DNA of 64,000 bases from Albifimbria verrucaria (taxonomy: Eukaryota > Ascomycota > Sordariomycetes > Hypocreales > Stachybotryaceae), in assembly GCA_020081605.1 (NCBI GenBank), contig JAHREC010000049.1:3782001-3846000 (forward strand), read 5' to 3'. The notes beneath the pieces were generated by a model that did not search any database, was not told the origin of the DNA, and saw only the letters and a program-made list of their open reading frames with translations. Of this stretch, positions 10,861 to 22,115 are shown in pieces. Numbering within the stretch: position 1 is the first letter of the stretch; every line of letters begins with the position of its first letter. Position numbers and translations under genes: made by a program.

Positions 10861-11925
10861 CTAACTATCACTAATAGCTTCCACAGCAATTTTGGTATAA
10901 ACATCGAGCTCTTCAATTGATAGGCCCAAAATCTTATTATGAAGGCCTCGCTTGGTTTCATAATCACCCTCCCCGGTCGGAAACGAGAGGCGCCCAAAGA
11001 GCTGCTTTCCGAAGCCAGACAGATCTCCCTTCTGCAGCCTCGCAATCCCATCCTGGTAGAGTTCAATAGAGGTTTGTCTCGTCATATTCCAGTCCTTATC
11101 ACTGGTGCATGTTGCCCTCTTGACACTTTCGAAGATCTCTCTTTGTGTTGGCGAGAAGCTGGCAACATATACCACCTGATTTCTCAACTGCGACAGCGTG
11201 TACGACTTGTCGTTTTCGTCGTCTGGGAACTCCTTAAGGGATACCAAAGCAGCAACTGCCTTACCTAGCTGAGGCCAAGTAGAACTACTGAGACGCACAT
11301 CGCCATCGTCGACCCATGAGATGCTGCGATTCCGGATATCTATGCCGTAGATATCAGGCCCTGAAGTGAGACAGTATTCATACCACATGCCAGTCGTGAG
11401 AACAAGCCAGGAGCTGACACCGAGACTTTGAACCAGAGAAGGGCCAGCCTTAAACTCTGGTTTTACGGGGCAGTCTTTCATCACCTGCTCGTTGGTGAAA
11501 TCAAAGCCGTACCAATTAGGCATAATATAAGGCACCCTGCTTTAGCCGCTGCCCTGATCAATTTGTCTTGGGTATCGCTTGGTGCATTCAAGGCGAGAGT
11601 AATAAATAGGAACTGCTGTCCGATGAGAGCTTTGATGAGTGACTCCTCATTGCTATAGTCAACTGGGACAGCCTTGACACCGTCGGGTAATTTGGAAGTA
11701 CTTCCAGCTCGAGTAATCGCAGTGACGGTGTGTCTGCCTGTTCTGCAAAGCTCCCTTGCAACAATTTTTCCAAGCTGGCCCCTGCCTGGTGCAATGGTTA
11801 GTATTGCTGGGATTTACGGTATACCTGAATAGACATGGGCTTCATGCACTTACCCCAACTATGGCAACCTTTTCAATGCGGTTGGTGAAGCCCTCGGGCT
11901 GGCTCTTGGCGTATACTTGAGACAT
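10861..11925 (-). CDS. NmrA-like NAD(P)-binding protein (atypical short-chain dehydrogenase), two frame breaks
   Basis: Exons 11925-11854 and 11785-10861 (intron 68 nt) give 332 residues after adding one base in each of two G runs (plus-strand 11779-11782 and 11535-11537). The N-terminal Rossmann motif reads VAIVGAGGQLGK once the first base is added. Next come TVTAITR and, with the second base, RAAAKAGVPYIMPNWYG. The C-terminal half has the TGMWYEYC and YGIDIRNR blocks typical of NmrA-like/isoflavone-reductase-like proteins. These bind NAD(P) and act as redox sensors or reductases; the substrate is unknown. A decayed paralogue with the same intron position lies at 18.5 kb. It is transcribed away from the aldo-keto reductase, with 680 bases between. 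Confidence 0.85.
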
Positions 11926-12607
11926 GAGTAACTGACTGGATGGTGATATCGGATGGATCATCTGTGACATAATCGCAACATAAACCCGTCTGATATATGT
12001 ATACACAATCCAACTTAGCCTCGGACTTAAGGCATAACTCATTACCAAACAAAAAGTTCTTGCATCAGCCATCTGCAGATAGCCATCTGCAGGAACACCG
12101 ACCTGAATCGGCCCGAGCTGCTTGAACGTTTCTGCGCTTGCGGTTAGCCTTCCCCAGTGTAAAAGAGTCGTGTCCGCACAATGTCGCACATTCAGGGAGG
12201 ACGGCGTTCTCGGAGCATCTCTAGATTTGTAAGCATCCGTCTCTGGAATATTACGGGGCTTTAATGCATCGGATTTAGTAAAGACTAAATCCAAGCACAT
12301 GTCTTGCGCGTGAACCATCCTAGCATTTGGTTTTTACGGGACGCTATGCTCGGCTGGACATTCAGTTCAGTGTATGGATCATGGAACCTCCACGGTGGGG
12401 TAAATAGCGACACCATGCACAGGCCTGCTTTCCACTTGCGCATGCCTAGTATTTGCCATTTAGATGCAAAATTTATAAATTGACTCGCTTTCTCATCCTC
12501 CAAAGGTAATAGTTAGTTTGTCGTTGACTGGTCCAGAACCGGTGATTCATCGTGCTATCATTTCAAAATTGAGGTCAGCATCGACAACTCTACTAGGAAG
12601 TCTCAAG
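11926..12607. promoter_or_regulatory. Divergent promoter region, NmrA-like / aldo-keto reductase
   Basis: A 680-base spacer between two genes transcribed in opposite directions. No coding signal is accepted: the frame continuing upstream of the NmrA start (to 12318) lacks family features. No specific operator is recognised. Confidence 0.35.
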
Positions 12608-13759
12608 ATGTCTCTAGAGAAAAACAAATGTGAGTACCGGCAGCTTGGCAACAGCGGCCTCCGGGTATCAGTACCAATCTTCGGATGCATGAGCATAGGC
12701 GACAAGAAGTCCATGCCGTGGACAATTGATGAAGAGCATGTATGAAGTCTTGTGTCGCTATTCTCCTTGCATTTACTGATACCAAACTAGGCTCTCCCTT
12801 TATTGAAAGCCGCCTACGAGAGAGGGATCAATACCTGGGATACCGCGAATGTTTACAGCAACGGATTTTCCGAGGTTATCATTGGTAAAGCCCTGCAAAA
12901 ATACCGGATCCCTCGAGAAAAGGTTGTCATCTTAACCAAGTGTTTTTGGGGTGTCAGCGAGGAGCCAGGTATTTTCACCCCATGTTCCTCCAAATTACCA
13001 GAAGACATATTAAGCAATGTACAATATAGAAACCTTGCATTGGTCTGATCGGGATCATATTGAAGGCTCGCCCAAATACCAAAACCAATATGGACTGTCT
13101 CGTGCTGCAATTTTTAACCAGGTTGAAGCTTCCCTCAAGCGGCTAGGTACATCATATATCGATCTTTTACAAGTCCACCGCTTTGATACAACCACTCCTA
13201 TTGAAGAGACTATGAGGGCACTCAATGACCTTGTGCAATCTGGAAAAGTTCGGTATATTGGTGCCAGCAGCATGTACGCCACTCAATTTGCCCGAATGCA
13301 ATTCTGTGCTGAACACAACGGCTGGGTAAAATTTATCAGCATGCAAAACCAGTATAGCATGCTTTATCGCGAGGAAGAACGCGAGATGATTCGTTTCTGT
13401 AATGATACTGGAGTTGGTCTCATTCCTTGGGCTCCCTTTCCCGCGGCCATCTGGCCAGACCAGTAGCAGAGAATGGCTCCACGAGCAGGAGTAAGTTGGA
13501 AAATGACTCCTTGTCAGATACAGATATAGAGACAATCAGGCGAGTGCAAGAAGTTGCCAACAAGCATAACTGGGCCATGGCACACGTCGCTCTGGCATGG
13601 ATTCTAAAGCGTGTTGCTAGCCCTATCATTGGCTTCAACAAGATGGAGAGAATCGATGAGGCGATCGGCGCACAGGGTAAAGTTCTAACTGATGAGGAGG
13701 AAGGTTATCTTGAGAAACCGTATCAACCTAAGGCGTTCATCATTCCAGAAACTCTGTAA
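12608..13759 (+). CDS. Aldo-keto reductase (aryl-alcohol dehydrogenase-like), one frame break
   Basis: Exons 12608-12739, 12791-12968 and 13066-13759 give 334 residues after one base is added in the C run at 13434-13436. Family marks in order: [33 protein letters not shown] (catalytic Asp and Tyr), VILTKCFWG (catalytic Lys), [40 protein letters not shown] and a tail with [16 protein letters not shown]. It should reduce aldehydes or ketones with NADPH. Intron 2 (97 nt, GTATTT..TGAAG) is preferred because it restores frame without help; a shorter intron from 13019 would need a further frame break. The added base sits exactly between IPWAP and LSRG, so the gene is probably intact in the organism. 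Confidence 0.87.
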
Positions 13760-14597
13760 ACGCAGGCGTGGTATATATTAGGTATATGTATTTAGTACGT
13801 ATAGTAGATGAAAGTTGCCGTTCTCTAATACTCCACGAAGTACGCAACAGTTTAGAAATTTGATATCAGGGTCTGTCTTTGTCATTCGTTCACTCACCTT
13901 GCTCTTCTTCCTCATCAACCTTCTTCCAACTTCTTCTCAGCTGGTTCAAATTCGGTGATCGGATGCATTTTAAGCTGTATTTCCTATATTTCTGCTAGCT
14001 AATACATAGTCAATGATGTACAATGAGCATTCAGCATGACTCAGTGTCTGTACTAGGTCTGTTTTATCGTGCCCAGAGAGAACCTTGTCGGATAATTTCA
14101 TGTCACTGTCCACGCAATCGTATTTTCAGGGCTTTAAGCCGCGTCCTCCACTTTCCCAGGATAAGAACATAGACGCAACAACTGATTTGGATTTGCGAAA
14201 CCAAGTTCAGGCTCTGCCGAGAATATCGGGATTTGCGCGTCAGCTAGTTGCATTAGCCCATGCTAGTGTTCAGTGGAGCCAGCGTTGACGTACGACCGAT
14301 CTCTCCTCCATAATAATAACAAACCAGCCTATTGCTGGCGAGTCATTATGAACGATAGTCGTTCTCTTGGGGCTTAGATTAAATGTACCCTCTGCTGGCT
14401 TATAAATAGAGTTCAGTCAGCTACCGCATTCGGACCGATTCTGGTCATCATTTGATTCAAGATATAGCCCATATAAAGCTCGTAGAGTCATAAAGGCATC
14501 TCTTCATGCATATACATTATTGTTTACAACCTTCACAATATTTGTTTGTATTACTAACACCTGCCACCACGTTCAAGAAACACTCATTCACATTACC
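13760..14597. other. Intergenic, promoter of the enoyl-reductase-like gene
   Basis: The spacer holds a TATAAATA at 14401. The frame at 14085-14288 has no family features and is not accepted. Confidence 0.4.
14401..14408 (+). promoter_or_regulatory. TATA box candidate of the enoyl-reductase-like gene
   Basis: TATAAATA, 190 bases before the ATG at 14598. It is somewhat far, so the leader would be about 150 nt. Confidence 0.35.
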
Positions 14598-15906
14598 ATG
14601 AGAGCCCTGATTCTGAAACCTGCCGATAAGTCTACTACTGTTCAGGATGTACCTAATCCAGTGCCCGGTTCAAAAGAAATTCTAGTTCGTGTGCATGCTG
14701 TAGCACTGAACCATGTCGATTTGATGAATGCGGTTAATCCTATAGCGGTCCAACAGAGCCGAGTGCTTGGATCAGACTTCGCGGGACGTGTGGTTCAAGT
14801 TGGAGAAGGACTAAGTCATCTTGATGACCCTCGAACTAAAGTTGGAGCACGTGTATCAGGATTTTTGCAGGGAGGTATATTACAGCCCTGGCTTGTTGAA
14901 AGAGATCAATCGCTTATTCTACATGAAACTAACTATTCGTTGATAGCCTGCTCTGTTAACAATCGCCCTGGCGCTTTCGCAGAGTACATCGCAATCGATT
15001 ACGATCTCACCTGGAATGTGCCTCACGCCCTTTCACTTGAGGAAGCTGCAAGTGTTAGTTTAAACGGTGTAGCTGCTGCCCAGGGGTCTTTCAGCGTCTA
15101 CAACTCCCATGCCCCTTCTATGAAACAGCTGGTCTTACATCGTTAGATGCTCAAGCAGAAGAACCGATTAGTGTGTTCATATATGGCGCGTCTTCATCCT
15201 TAGGGCTTTATGCGGCTCAGTTTGTCAAAATTGCTGAGAAGACATGTGGCAAGAGAATACAACTTATTGGAGCGGCGAGACCCTCGAAGCATGCTCTTTT
15301 ATACGAGGCGCCATACTCATACGACATCTTAGTGGATCATCATGATCCTCAATGGCCTGAGCTGGTTCGCAAGGCCACCGGGAGCCAAGGAGTTCAATAT
15401 GCCATAGATGCGATTTCACAGGGCTCTACAGTAGAGCAAACTGATTCTGTTATCAAACCAGGTGGCCAATTTGCTGTCTTTCGGTATCCAGCTGGTGGCA
15501 ATTATGATATCGCCAAGCTCACAACAAAGCCTATGATTGGCGCTGTTTGGGAGGCTCTTGGAGTTGAGATCACATACCACGGTAAGTCCACTAGAACTTA
15601 GCCATGGAATTGTTTTGTTAATCCACTGACGTTGGGGGCTTGCCAGGTATGACATTGCCAGCTAATGCCCAGGCACGCGCATTTGCTGCTGCCCTGTACA
15701 CATATCTAGGCTCAGGGCCCGAGTCAAAAAACGCCCGATTGCATCCCAATCCTGTACGTGTCATGCCTGGAGGTCTTGAAAAAATCCCGTTGGAGGGATT
15801 CGGGCTTCTCAGCAAGTCTTTCAAGCCGGACAGATATGAACATGGCGATAGCCAAGATTATCTACGGCCTATTAGCGGAGAAAAGCTGGTATATACAATA
15901 GTATAG
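14598..15906 (+). CDS. Medium-chain dehydrogenase/reductase, trans-enoyl-reductase-like (toxD family), one frame break
   Basis: Exons 14598-14874, 14947-15581 and 15647-15906 give 390 residues after one base is added in the G run at 15083-15086. It has a GroES-like N-terminal half (ILVRVHAVALNHVDL, VLGSDFAGRVVQVGEG) and a Rossmann half with IYGASSSLGLYAAQ and GVQYAIDAIS. It lacks the structural and catalytic zinc ligands, which places it with quinone-oxidoreductase-like and trans-acting enoyl reductases that often serve polyketide pathways. No polyketide synthase is in the window. The 72-nt intron 1 keeps frame when unspliced, so retention would insert 24 residues. A standalone quinone or aldehyde reductase is the main alternative role. 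Confidence 0.85.
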
Positions 15907-16138
15907 CTTAGAACCTTGTCCTTTCCAATCCGATACTGGTATTATTGCTTCTTTCTATAAACTTTGACATGCCAACTAAGCTAAGACCGATTTCAGTTAT
16001 CGAATGATCATGGCGAAGGGAATTTTTCATGCCAGGCTTAGTAGGCATTAGTTGGCTAATTCTGTCAATTATCACTGATATAATAGCATGCTAGCAATAC
16101 GGCACAAAGGGCTGATAAAGCTGTACACACGATTGACT

Positions 16139-17220
16139 TCAATGATCATTACTCAAGTTTCCTCCATAAATCAAGGTTAATGGCCTTTTTCCTCGCGTCA
16201 TACGCCAAATATTTGTAGACTCAAGTAACTCTGGGCACCCTACGAGCAACCATCCCCATTTCCTTAGGAATGGTATATTCGCCTCCCAACCACGGATATC
16301 GTCAGCCCGGCCCCAAACTATAAGCGCCGGTCGATCAACTCCCTCACCGTCATCCTCAGGGTGATAAACCTCTTCGCACAGTTTATCCTCATCGAACTCT
16401 GTAAACGCCAATGCTTTGAGGATATTGTCCCGTAACCGTGGGAGTGGCAAAGGTCTAGCCAGGGATGATGAAATACCGTCTTTTGCATTTCTGTTGGGTG
16501 TAAGATTTCAGGGCAGTTGGGTAATGGTACAGTTGGGGTTGGTAGCAGTGGCCCTCGTACACATATCGGCGATACAAACTCGTCTCGACATAATGCATGC
16601 ACCGGGATGCCGATGTGTTTTGCATTTTGAGCTAGCGCGTTAAGTGCATTGATCCGAATCAGGAGGTGTAAGAATGATAATTTAGGTGCATTGAGCATGT
16701 AATCTTGGTAGGCCTTAAGCTGCCATTGTCGAGTTTTCTCACTGTCGTCAGGATTGGGCAAGATGCGATAGCCGTCCCTATCACTCAGCTGAGCTTGACA
16801 GTCGAAAGATTGTGCGTTATAGTAAGAAGCGCCTCCAATGTGGAAAGCATGTCTTCGATCCAACCGAGTTAGCTGGCCTGGTTGTATATGGTCGTTAACA
16901 AAGCCATGGGCCCGGCTGGAGGGCTGGTGTCATTGCCCTGCTTTTCTTTCTTCTTCCTTCCTGTGTACAATGAGCACTCAATATCGCTCAGCTAGATTGT
17001 ATCAATCTGGTAGACACTTACGACAGGCCCTCTGACTCAGTCGATTTTGAATCTTCCTCCTCTCTTGCCAACTACTGACACCGGTCCAATCATCCTCGGG
17101 ATTACGCAACTCGGCTAACCCATTCCACCCCGAGATAGCGATCTTTCCTTGGGTCTGGCTTTGCTGATCCATGTCTGATTGGTTAATGAACACTGTCAGC
17201 ACCCTAATTACTTCCGACAT
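16139..17220 (-). CDS. bZIP transcription factor with C-terminal DUF3425 domain, two frame breaks
   Basis: Exons 17220-17022 and 16960-16139 (intron 61 nt) give 340 residues after adding one base at plus-strand 16911-16913 and one at 16449-16451. The N-terminus reads DDWTGVSSWQERRKIQNRLSQRACR (bZIP basic region, N-x7-R) followed across the intron by a lysine-rich RKKKEKQ. The C-terminal half has HHPWLDLLPLPRLRDNIL, a PALIVWGR segment and FLRKWGWLLVGCPELLESTN, hallmark blocks of DUF3425. The leucine zipper is poorly formed, as is common in this family. An internal ATG at 17172 could be the true start. Its central place in the oxidoreductase island makes it a candidate local regulator; this is inference. 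Confidence 0.85.
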
Positions 17221-17714
17221 GCAACTGGCTGACTAGTTCAGTTATTTTTGGATAAGCAAGTAGATTGGAGGGAATTTAAATAACTTCAAAGAAGATTGTT
17301 TCTTCGGTGTTAGCACCCGGAGTTAAAATAAGGTCTAGGCTAATGCAATTGTCTGACATGTTAATTATATTGGGCCCACCCTGTGCACAGAAAATGGTAT
17401 TTGTGTTGGGTGACATAGTGGATCAGTCTATACCTCGTAGCTGTTGACCGCTTTCCGTACCATTAGAGTTATGCTGGGCAGGCTCGGAGGCAGACAACTC
17501 CTTTTTGCAGGTGATTGAATGTGTAGAATTGGGCTCACAATTGAAGGCCCATCTTCGTTCGCAATAAGCTATGACGTGTTCTTCTAAAGGGTTAACAGAT
17601 GATCCCGTTTGGTTTTAATACCGATTCGACACTGGCAGAGGTCGGCAAATTGATAACGAGTCTCAACATGGATCCAATTCAGTTCATCCTTCATACTTTC
17701 TGTAAAGGACAAAT
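17221..17714. promoter_or_regulatory. Divergent promoter region, bZIP gene / MFS remnant
   Basis: A 490-base spacer upstream of both genes. No coding signal or recognised operator is seen. Confidence 0.3.
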
Positions 17715-18269
17715 ATGCAGGAGAATAATTATTCAACGAACCGCACCTTCAATACAGAGTCTGATATCCCGAAGACGAAATCTGAGGTGACGCACCGAGA
17801 AGAAAGTGAGACTATCTACAACAAGTATCCGACTAGCCGCAAGTGGCTCATCATTGCCACAATGTCACTTGGTGGGTTGACTGCGACTATAGCCTCTCTG
17901 CTTATGCTTTTCGCTATTCCTGAGACTACTTCGTCATTCGACACAACAGGAACCATTATTAATCTGAGCAATGGTTTATACATGTTGTTATGGGTTGCAG
18001 GTAGCATCACGACCGACCATCCCCTTCAACCGGCCCCGTCGACACAATGCCTTCAACGGACCAATTGGCGGAAAGCTGACCTCGGCTATTCTTTTGGTTT
18101 CACGTACGACTCGAATCAGAAGGTGTGCATATTTTACGGTGCAAATGTCAACTTCCCACGCTTCACGAGGTGTCAACCACAGCCCTGGGTCCGACGAATG
18201 CGAGGACCCATTATTAACGCCGAGCATCACTTCGAAGGCCGCGATCTTGTGTCAGCCGTTTCTTGGTAA
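17715..18269 (+). pseudogene. Truncated major facilitator superfamily transporter
   Basis: The first ~95 residues look like the start of a fungal DHA1-type MFS protein: a polar lead ending with a KYPTSRKWLI block, transmembrane helix 1 (SLGGLTATIASLLMLFAIP), then the TTGTIINLSNGLYMLLW segment before helix 2. After about 18000 none of the three forward frames continues with MFS features (no GRR loop, no further helices), and the frame ends at 18267-18269. The loss of at least ten helices cannot be explained by single-base errors. The gene therefore looks broken by deletion or rearrangement. It lies between the bZIP regulator and a decayed NmrA gene. Confidence 0.55.
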
Positions 18270-18545
18270 TCGTAGCTCTGAGCCATGTTTGTGCAAAATG
18301 ATGCATATTATGTTCCACTCGCGCTACAACGAAACCAATGAGCCGTACCAAGCTCTGAAAGTCGCGGAAGCTATCTGAACCTAGGCCGAAGCGCCCGGGC
18401 CGGTCGGTAGCTTTCGAGCAAGATTAGAAATCAAACTCATTGCGTTGCCAGTTCGCTACGATAAATTATAAATGCACTGAGCCTAGCAGAAACCCGTATT
18501 GCAACTTAGAATTGAACATCATCCATCCATCGTACATCGCATATC

Positions 18546-19559
18546 GTGGCATCGCCGTACGCACAAGATCAACCTACTGGGTTCGTGAACCGTGTTCAAA
18601 CCGTGGCTGTTGTTGGAGTAAGCACCTGCTTTGATGCCAAAATCTGGTCAAGCTAACGAGTCAGGCGGGCGGACAAATCGGCAAGCGTATCACGGAGTAA
18701 GCTTGTACAAGGCGGCAAGCACACCATCACCGCCATCACGCGTCTATGTAGTACGAGCAAGGTTGCCGAAGGTATAAAATCTGTAGCAGTTGACTATAAC
18801 GACGAATAATCCATTGTCTCAGCTCTGAGAGGCAATGAATTTCTACTCATCACTTTGGCCCTCGGTGTTCCTGATGATACACATCGCAAGTTGGTTGATG
18901 CAGCCGTTAAAGCCGGCGTGCGCTACGTTCTGACTAATGCATACGGAGTTGATGTGTATGGCAAGAAAGGTCTTCGTGATGATCTGCCTGTGGGCAAGGC
19001 CATGGTCAGAAACATCGAGCACGCGGCGAAGTCTGGCTTGACCTGGTTCTCCTTATTCACTGGCCCTTGATATGAACACAGTCTATCATATGGTCCGGAT
19101 TTGCTCGGTATCGACAAGAAGAACTGCAGCTTCACATTCTTCGATGACGGCAAGAAGAGGTTGAATTTTAGCACTATTGCACAACTCGTCCGCGGGGTAG
19201 TTGCCTTGCTCAATTTGAAGGTTCTGCCCGAAAACAAGGACGACAAGTTGTTGACCCTCTCACACTTCTTCAACAAGCCAATTTACGTTTCCAGCTTCGA
19301 ACTCAGCCAAGCCGAAATTCTAGAGAGTATCAAGAAAGTAACAGGAGAAGATTGGCGAGTGACATACGAAACAAGTAAGGCAAGGCATGAAAATGGCATG
19401 AGGCTGATCTCTGAGGGTGATCTTGCCGGTTTTGGCAAGGCCATCTTTGCTCGTGCCCACTACGATCAAGATGGCACCTACGATACCAACAACGAGCTTC
19501 TTGGTCTTCCCAGGGAGGACCTGGACGAGGCCACTCGCGTTACTCTGGAGTGTGTATAA
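18546..19559 (+). pseudogene. Decayed NmrA-like gene, paralogue of the gene at 10.9-11.9 kb
   Basis: The layout copies the intact paralogue: 24 codons, then an intron (18618-18664) at the same place, then GGQIGKR, HTITAITR, VAVDYNDE, FLLITLALGVP, AVKAGVRYVLTNAYG, LLGIDKKNC, TLSHFFNKPIYVSSF and a matching C-terminus ending at 19559. Damage: GTG stands where the paralogue has ATG (18546); a frame shift near 18697 that needs one base removed; TAA at 18807-18809 where Glu is expected; TGA at 19068-19070 where the paralogue has Trp. The nonsense codons and lost start are substitutions, so this is not only homopolymer error. About 330 codons remain recognisable, so decay looks recent. Confidence 0.8.
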
Positions 19560-20611
19560 ACTGGACGTAGTTTCCCAATACAAGTCAAGTTATTCTTAAA
19601 TAGATCTAGACGACCATCGGACCCGTTTGATGCTGGGCCACAATCACAGGTGTCGCATTTAGAAACAAGTTTTGCCGCGTTAAAAATATACGCGCGGTCA
19701 ATCGATTTGACACCTTTGGAAATTCTACATCTGGCAACGAGTACTAGTGCGGGCTGCGAGGTCATGGTGGCAACCATCTAAGACCTGATTAGCTTAGGTG
19801 TTTTTACATCGTAGTTATAAGAGAAAATACGTCTCTCTGCTTAGCAATTTGCATTTCTGGCCTTGATCTGTATCTGATATACTTGCTACCTGCCTGTGAA
19901 ACATCAGTCATTAAGGCCAGGCCCTTCTCCTGTAAATGATGATCACCGCTAGAGTGTTGTGAAAGGAGCACCCTTCGAACCCGGCTTACGCTGGTAGCCT
20001 ACAGCGTGCTTGGCATGGCACCCACGACTAGCTGAGGCCCCTAAAACTGCAGCTGGCTGATGTTGGCTGAAAAGTGGCGATAGATGAAAGCTTCTCCAAC
20101 TTTGAGATGCAGCTGGCTGATGTTATGGAGACCTAGCAATTCTTCCCTAGCGGTATATTATGGAGGAATAAAAACATAGAAAGACTCAGAAAGAACTTAC
20201 AACATCATTCTTGCTCTGTCAAATGTGAGACGAAATACCATGACTCAGCGTCGGATCTGAACCGAATGTGATGCAGATCAAAGGCACGGGTTCAAGTTCA
20301 TATGGCTGAACTCATGGCTAGTATGTAGATGGGCTCAGTAGTTGACGATCCCGGCTAAGCATAAATGGAGGCCTAAAGAGTAACTGAATAATTAGATAAC
20401 GCATATGGAACTTGCTACGTAAGCACTTTGCTTTTCGCTCCGTGGGAGAATTCGGTCACTTCATGTCACACAATGGACCATGAAACTTCTTCGGTGAGAC
20501 ATCGGGCTACCATTTTTGATATAAATGAAGCATTGTGTTGTTGCATCGCCTTGTGACTGGATCCCATTTCCCATCATATCGCTTCAAGTTCATATACCCA
20601 GATTCTTCATT
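19560..20611. other. Intergenic, no supported gene
   Basis: AT-moderate spacer with the promoter of the alcohol dehydrogenase at its right end. The phrase GCAGCTGGCTGATGTT occurs twice (near 20050 and 20107), a small direct repeat. Nothing else is seen. Confidence 0.35.
20520..20526 (+). promoter_or_regulatory. TATA-like box of the alcohol dehydrogenase gene
   Basis: TATAAAT, 86 bases before the chosen ATG at 20612. It overlaps the upstream in-frame ATG at 20525, which argues for the internal start. Confidence 0.35.
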
Positions 20612-21686
20612 ATGTCTTCCGTCCCCGCAACCTACAAGGCTTGGCAAATCGTCCAGGCCGGTGAGCCTATGGTACTGAAGAATTTTCCTCTGAAGAAGCC
20701 CGGTTTTGGTGAAGTTCTCGTCAAGGTGTTGGCGTGCGGTGTCTGTTATTCAGATCACGGTGCATCCAGCGGGGAGTTTGGTACTATCGCGAACCGTGTC
20801 CCTGGCCATGAAGCAGTTGGCAACGTCGTTGCGGTTGGTGAGGGTGTCACTCGATTCAAGGGTGGTGAGCATGTTAGTGCACCTTGGCATGGCGGTATGG
20901 TCTTCCAAGTTCCAATTATATTGCGGTCAAGCTTATTAAACTATGCAGGCCACGATGGTACCTGTCGCTCCTGCCAACGTGAACAGTTTCAGTATTGCGA
21001 GAACGAGGCCATCAATGGTACGACTAAGGATGGTGGTTACGCACAGTACGTCACTCTTCGCCAAGAGGCCGTCGTTCGCATCCCGCACGAGCTCGACCCT
21101 ACAGAGGTTGCACCCCTTCTCTGTGCCGGCGTCACCGTCTTCAACGGTATTCGGAATATGAAGATCCCTTCACGTAGTACTGTCGCGATCTTAGGTGTGG
21201 GTGGTCCAGGTCACTTGGCTGTGCAATACGCTAGCAAAATGGGTTATAAGACTATCGTTTTGAGCTCTGGGGACTCCAAGAAAGCTTTTGCTGCTAAGCT
21301 AGGCGCTCACGAATATATCGACTCCAAGGCAGAAAATGCCGTAGAAAAGCTTAACGCTATAGGTGGAGTTGATTTGATAGTAGCTACGGCGCCGAATCCT
21401 AAGCTTATTTCAGAGCTCACGGGAGCCCTTGCACTTAGGGAAGCTTCTTGTCTTGGGTGCTGCAGGCAAAACCGAGTTCAATCTAATTCAGTTGATCAAC
21501 AAAGGAAATTCAGTGGAGGGTTGGGTAAGCGGTCACGCTTTGGATTCTGAGGAGGCTATTGAGTTTGCACGGATCCATGGTGTCAAGGCCATAATTGAGA
21601 AGTTTCCGTTCGAAAAGATGCAAAACGCTATGGATCATATGGTGTCTGGCCAAGTTCGATTTAGGAGTGTACTAGTAATGGATTAG
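20612..21686 (+). CDS. Zinc-dependent alcohol dehydrogenase, one frame break
   Basis: Exons 20612-20894 and 20949-21686 (intron 54 nt) give about 340 residues. Zinc features: ACGVCYSDHGA (catalytic Cys), GHEAVGNVVAVGEGV (the GHE motif), then HDGTCRSCQREQFQYCEN with the four-Cys structural zinc loop. The Rossmann part shows AILGVGGPGHLAVQYA. It should interconvert alcohols and aldehydes with NAD(P). The frame shifts near 21438-21440 (AGGGAAG). Two G added give ALALRGKLLVLG; one base removed gives ALALGKLLVLG; both keep the fold. Unlike most breaks here, a single added base does not work. It may act with the reductases of the island; no proof. Confidence 0.87.
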
Positions 21687-21876
21687 TTGTCCAATATGGA
21701 GTCTAATAGTAGAATGTTTTATATGAAGTGAGTCTTGCCTGAAAGTAATTTCTCTGTGCCGTGTATTAACATCGATATTCACTTTGCCTTGGGAATACGC
21801 AAACACTTCTGATCTTCCTAAGTCGGCACGTAGATGCGTTTTGCTTCAGATTTTGCCTTTTTCACGGCTTTCTAAG

Positions 21877-22115
21877 CCATAATCTAGCATGTCCAAGTAA
21901 GGATATCTCTGCATTAAATCTTGATGGGTAAAGCAAAAGGTTGTATCCTTAGAACGGAATACCACAGCTAGGTCAAAGTAAGTTAGGTAGCGAAGTATGG
22001 AATGGTAGTTAAGGCTAGTTGCTAAACCGACGCCGCAGCGTTTGTCATGGCTCACTTAGATAAAACTCCGTAACCACAAATCTTGTATTCAGTTTCGCAC
22101 CCTTATTTAAACTCA
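21877..22115 (+). repeat. Dispersed repeat, copy B
   Basis: Second copy of the repeat at 10489-10735, same orientation, 11.4 kb away. The best block, GTTGCTAAACCGACGCCG then AGCGTTTGTCATGG, is nearly identical; outer parts differ by substitutions and short indels. It ends in CCTTATTTAAACTC against CCTATTTAAACCC in copy A. No flanking target-site duplication is evident by eye. Confidence 0.75.

Noticed and set aside
13019..13065. Intron 2 of the aldo-keto reductase at 13019-13065
   Set aside because: It leaves the next exon out of frame; the intron 12969-13065 joins family sequence in frame.
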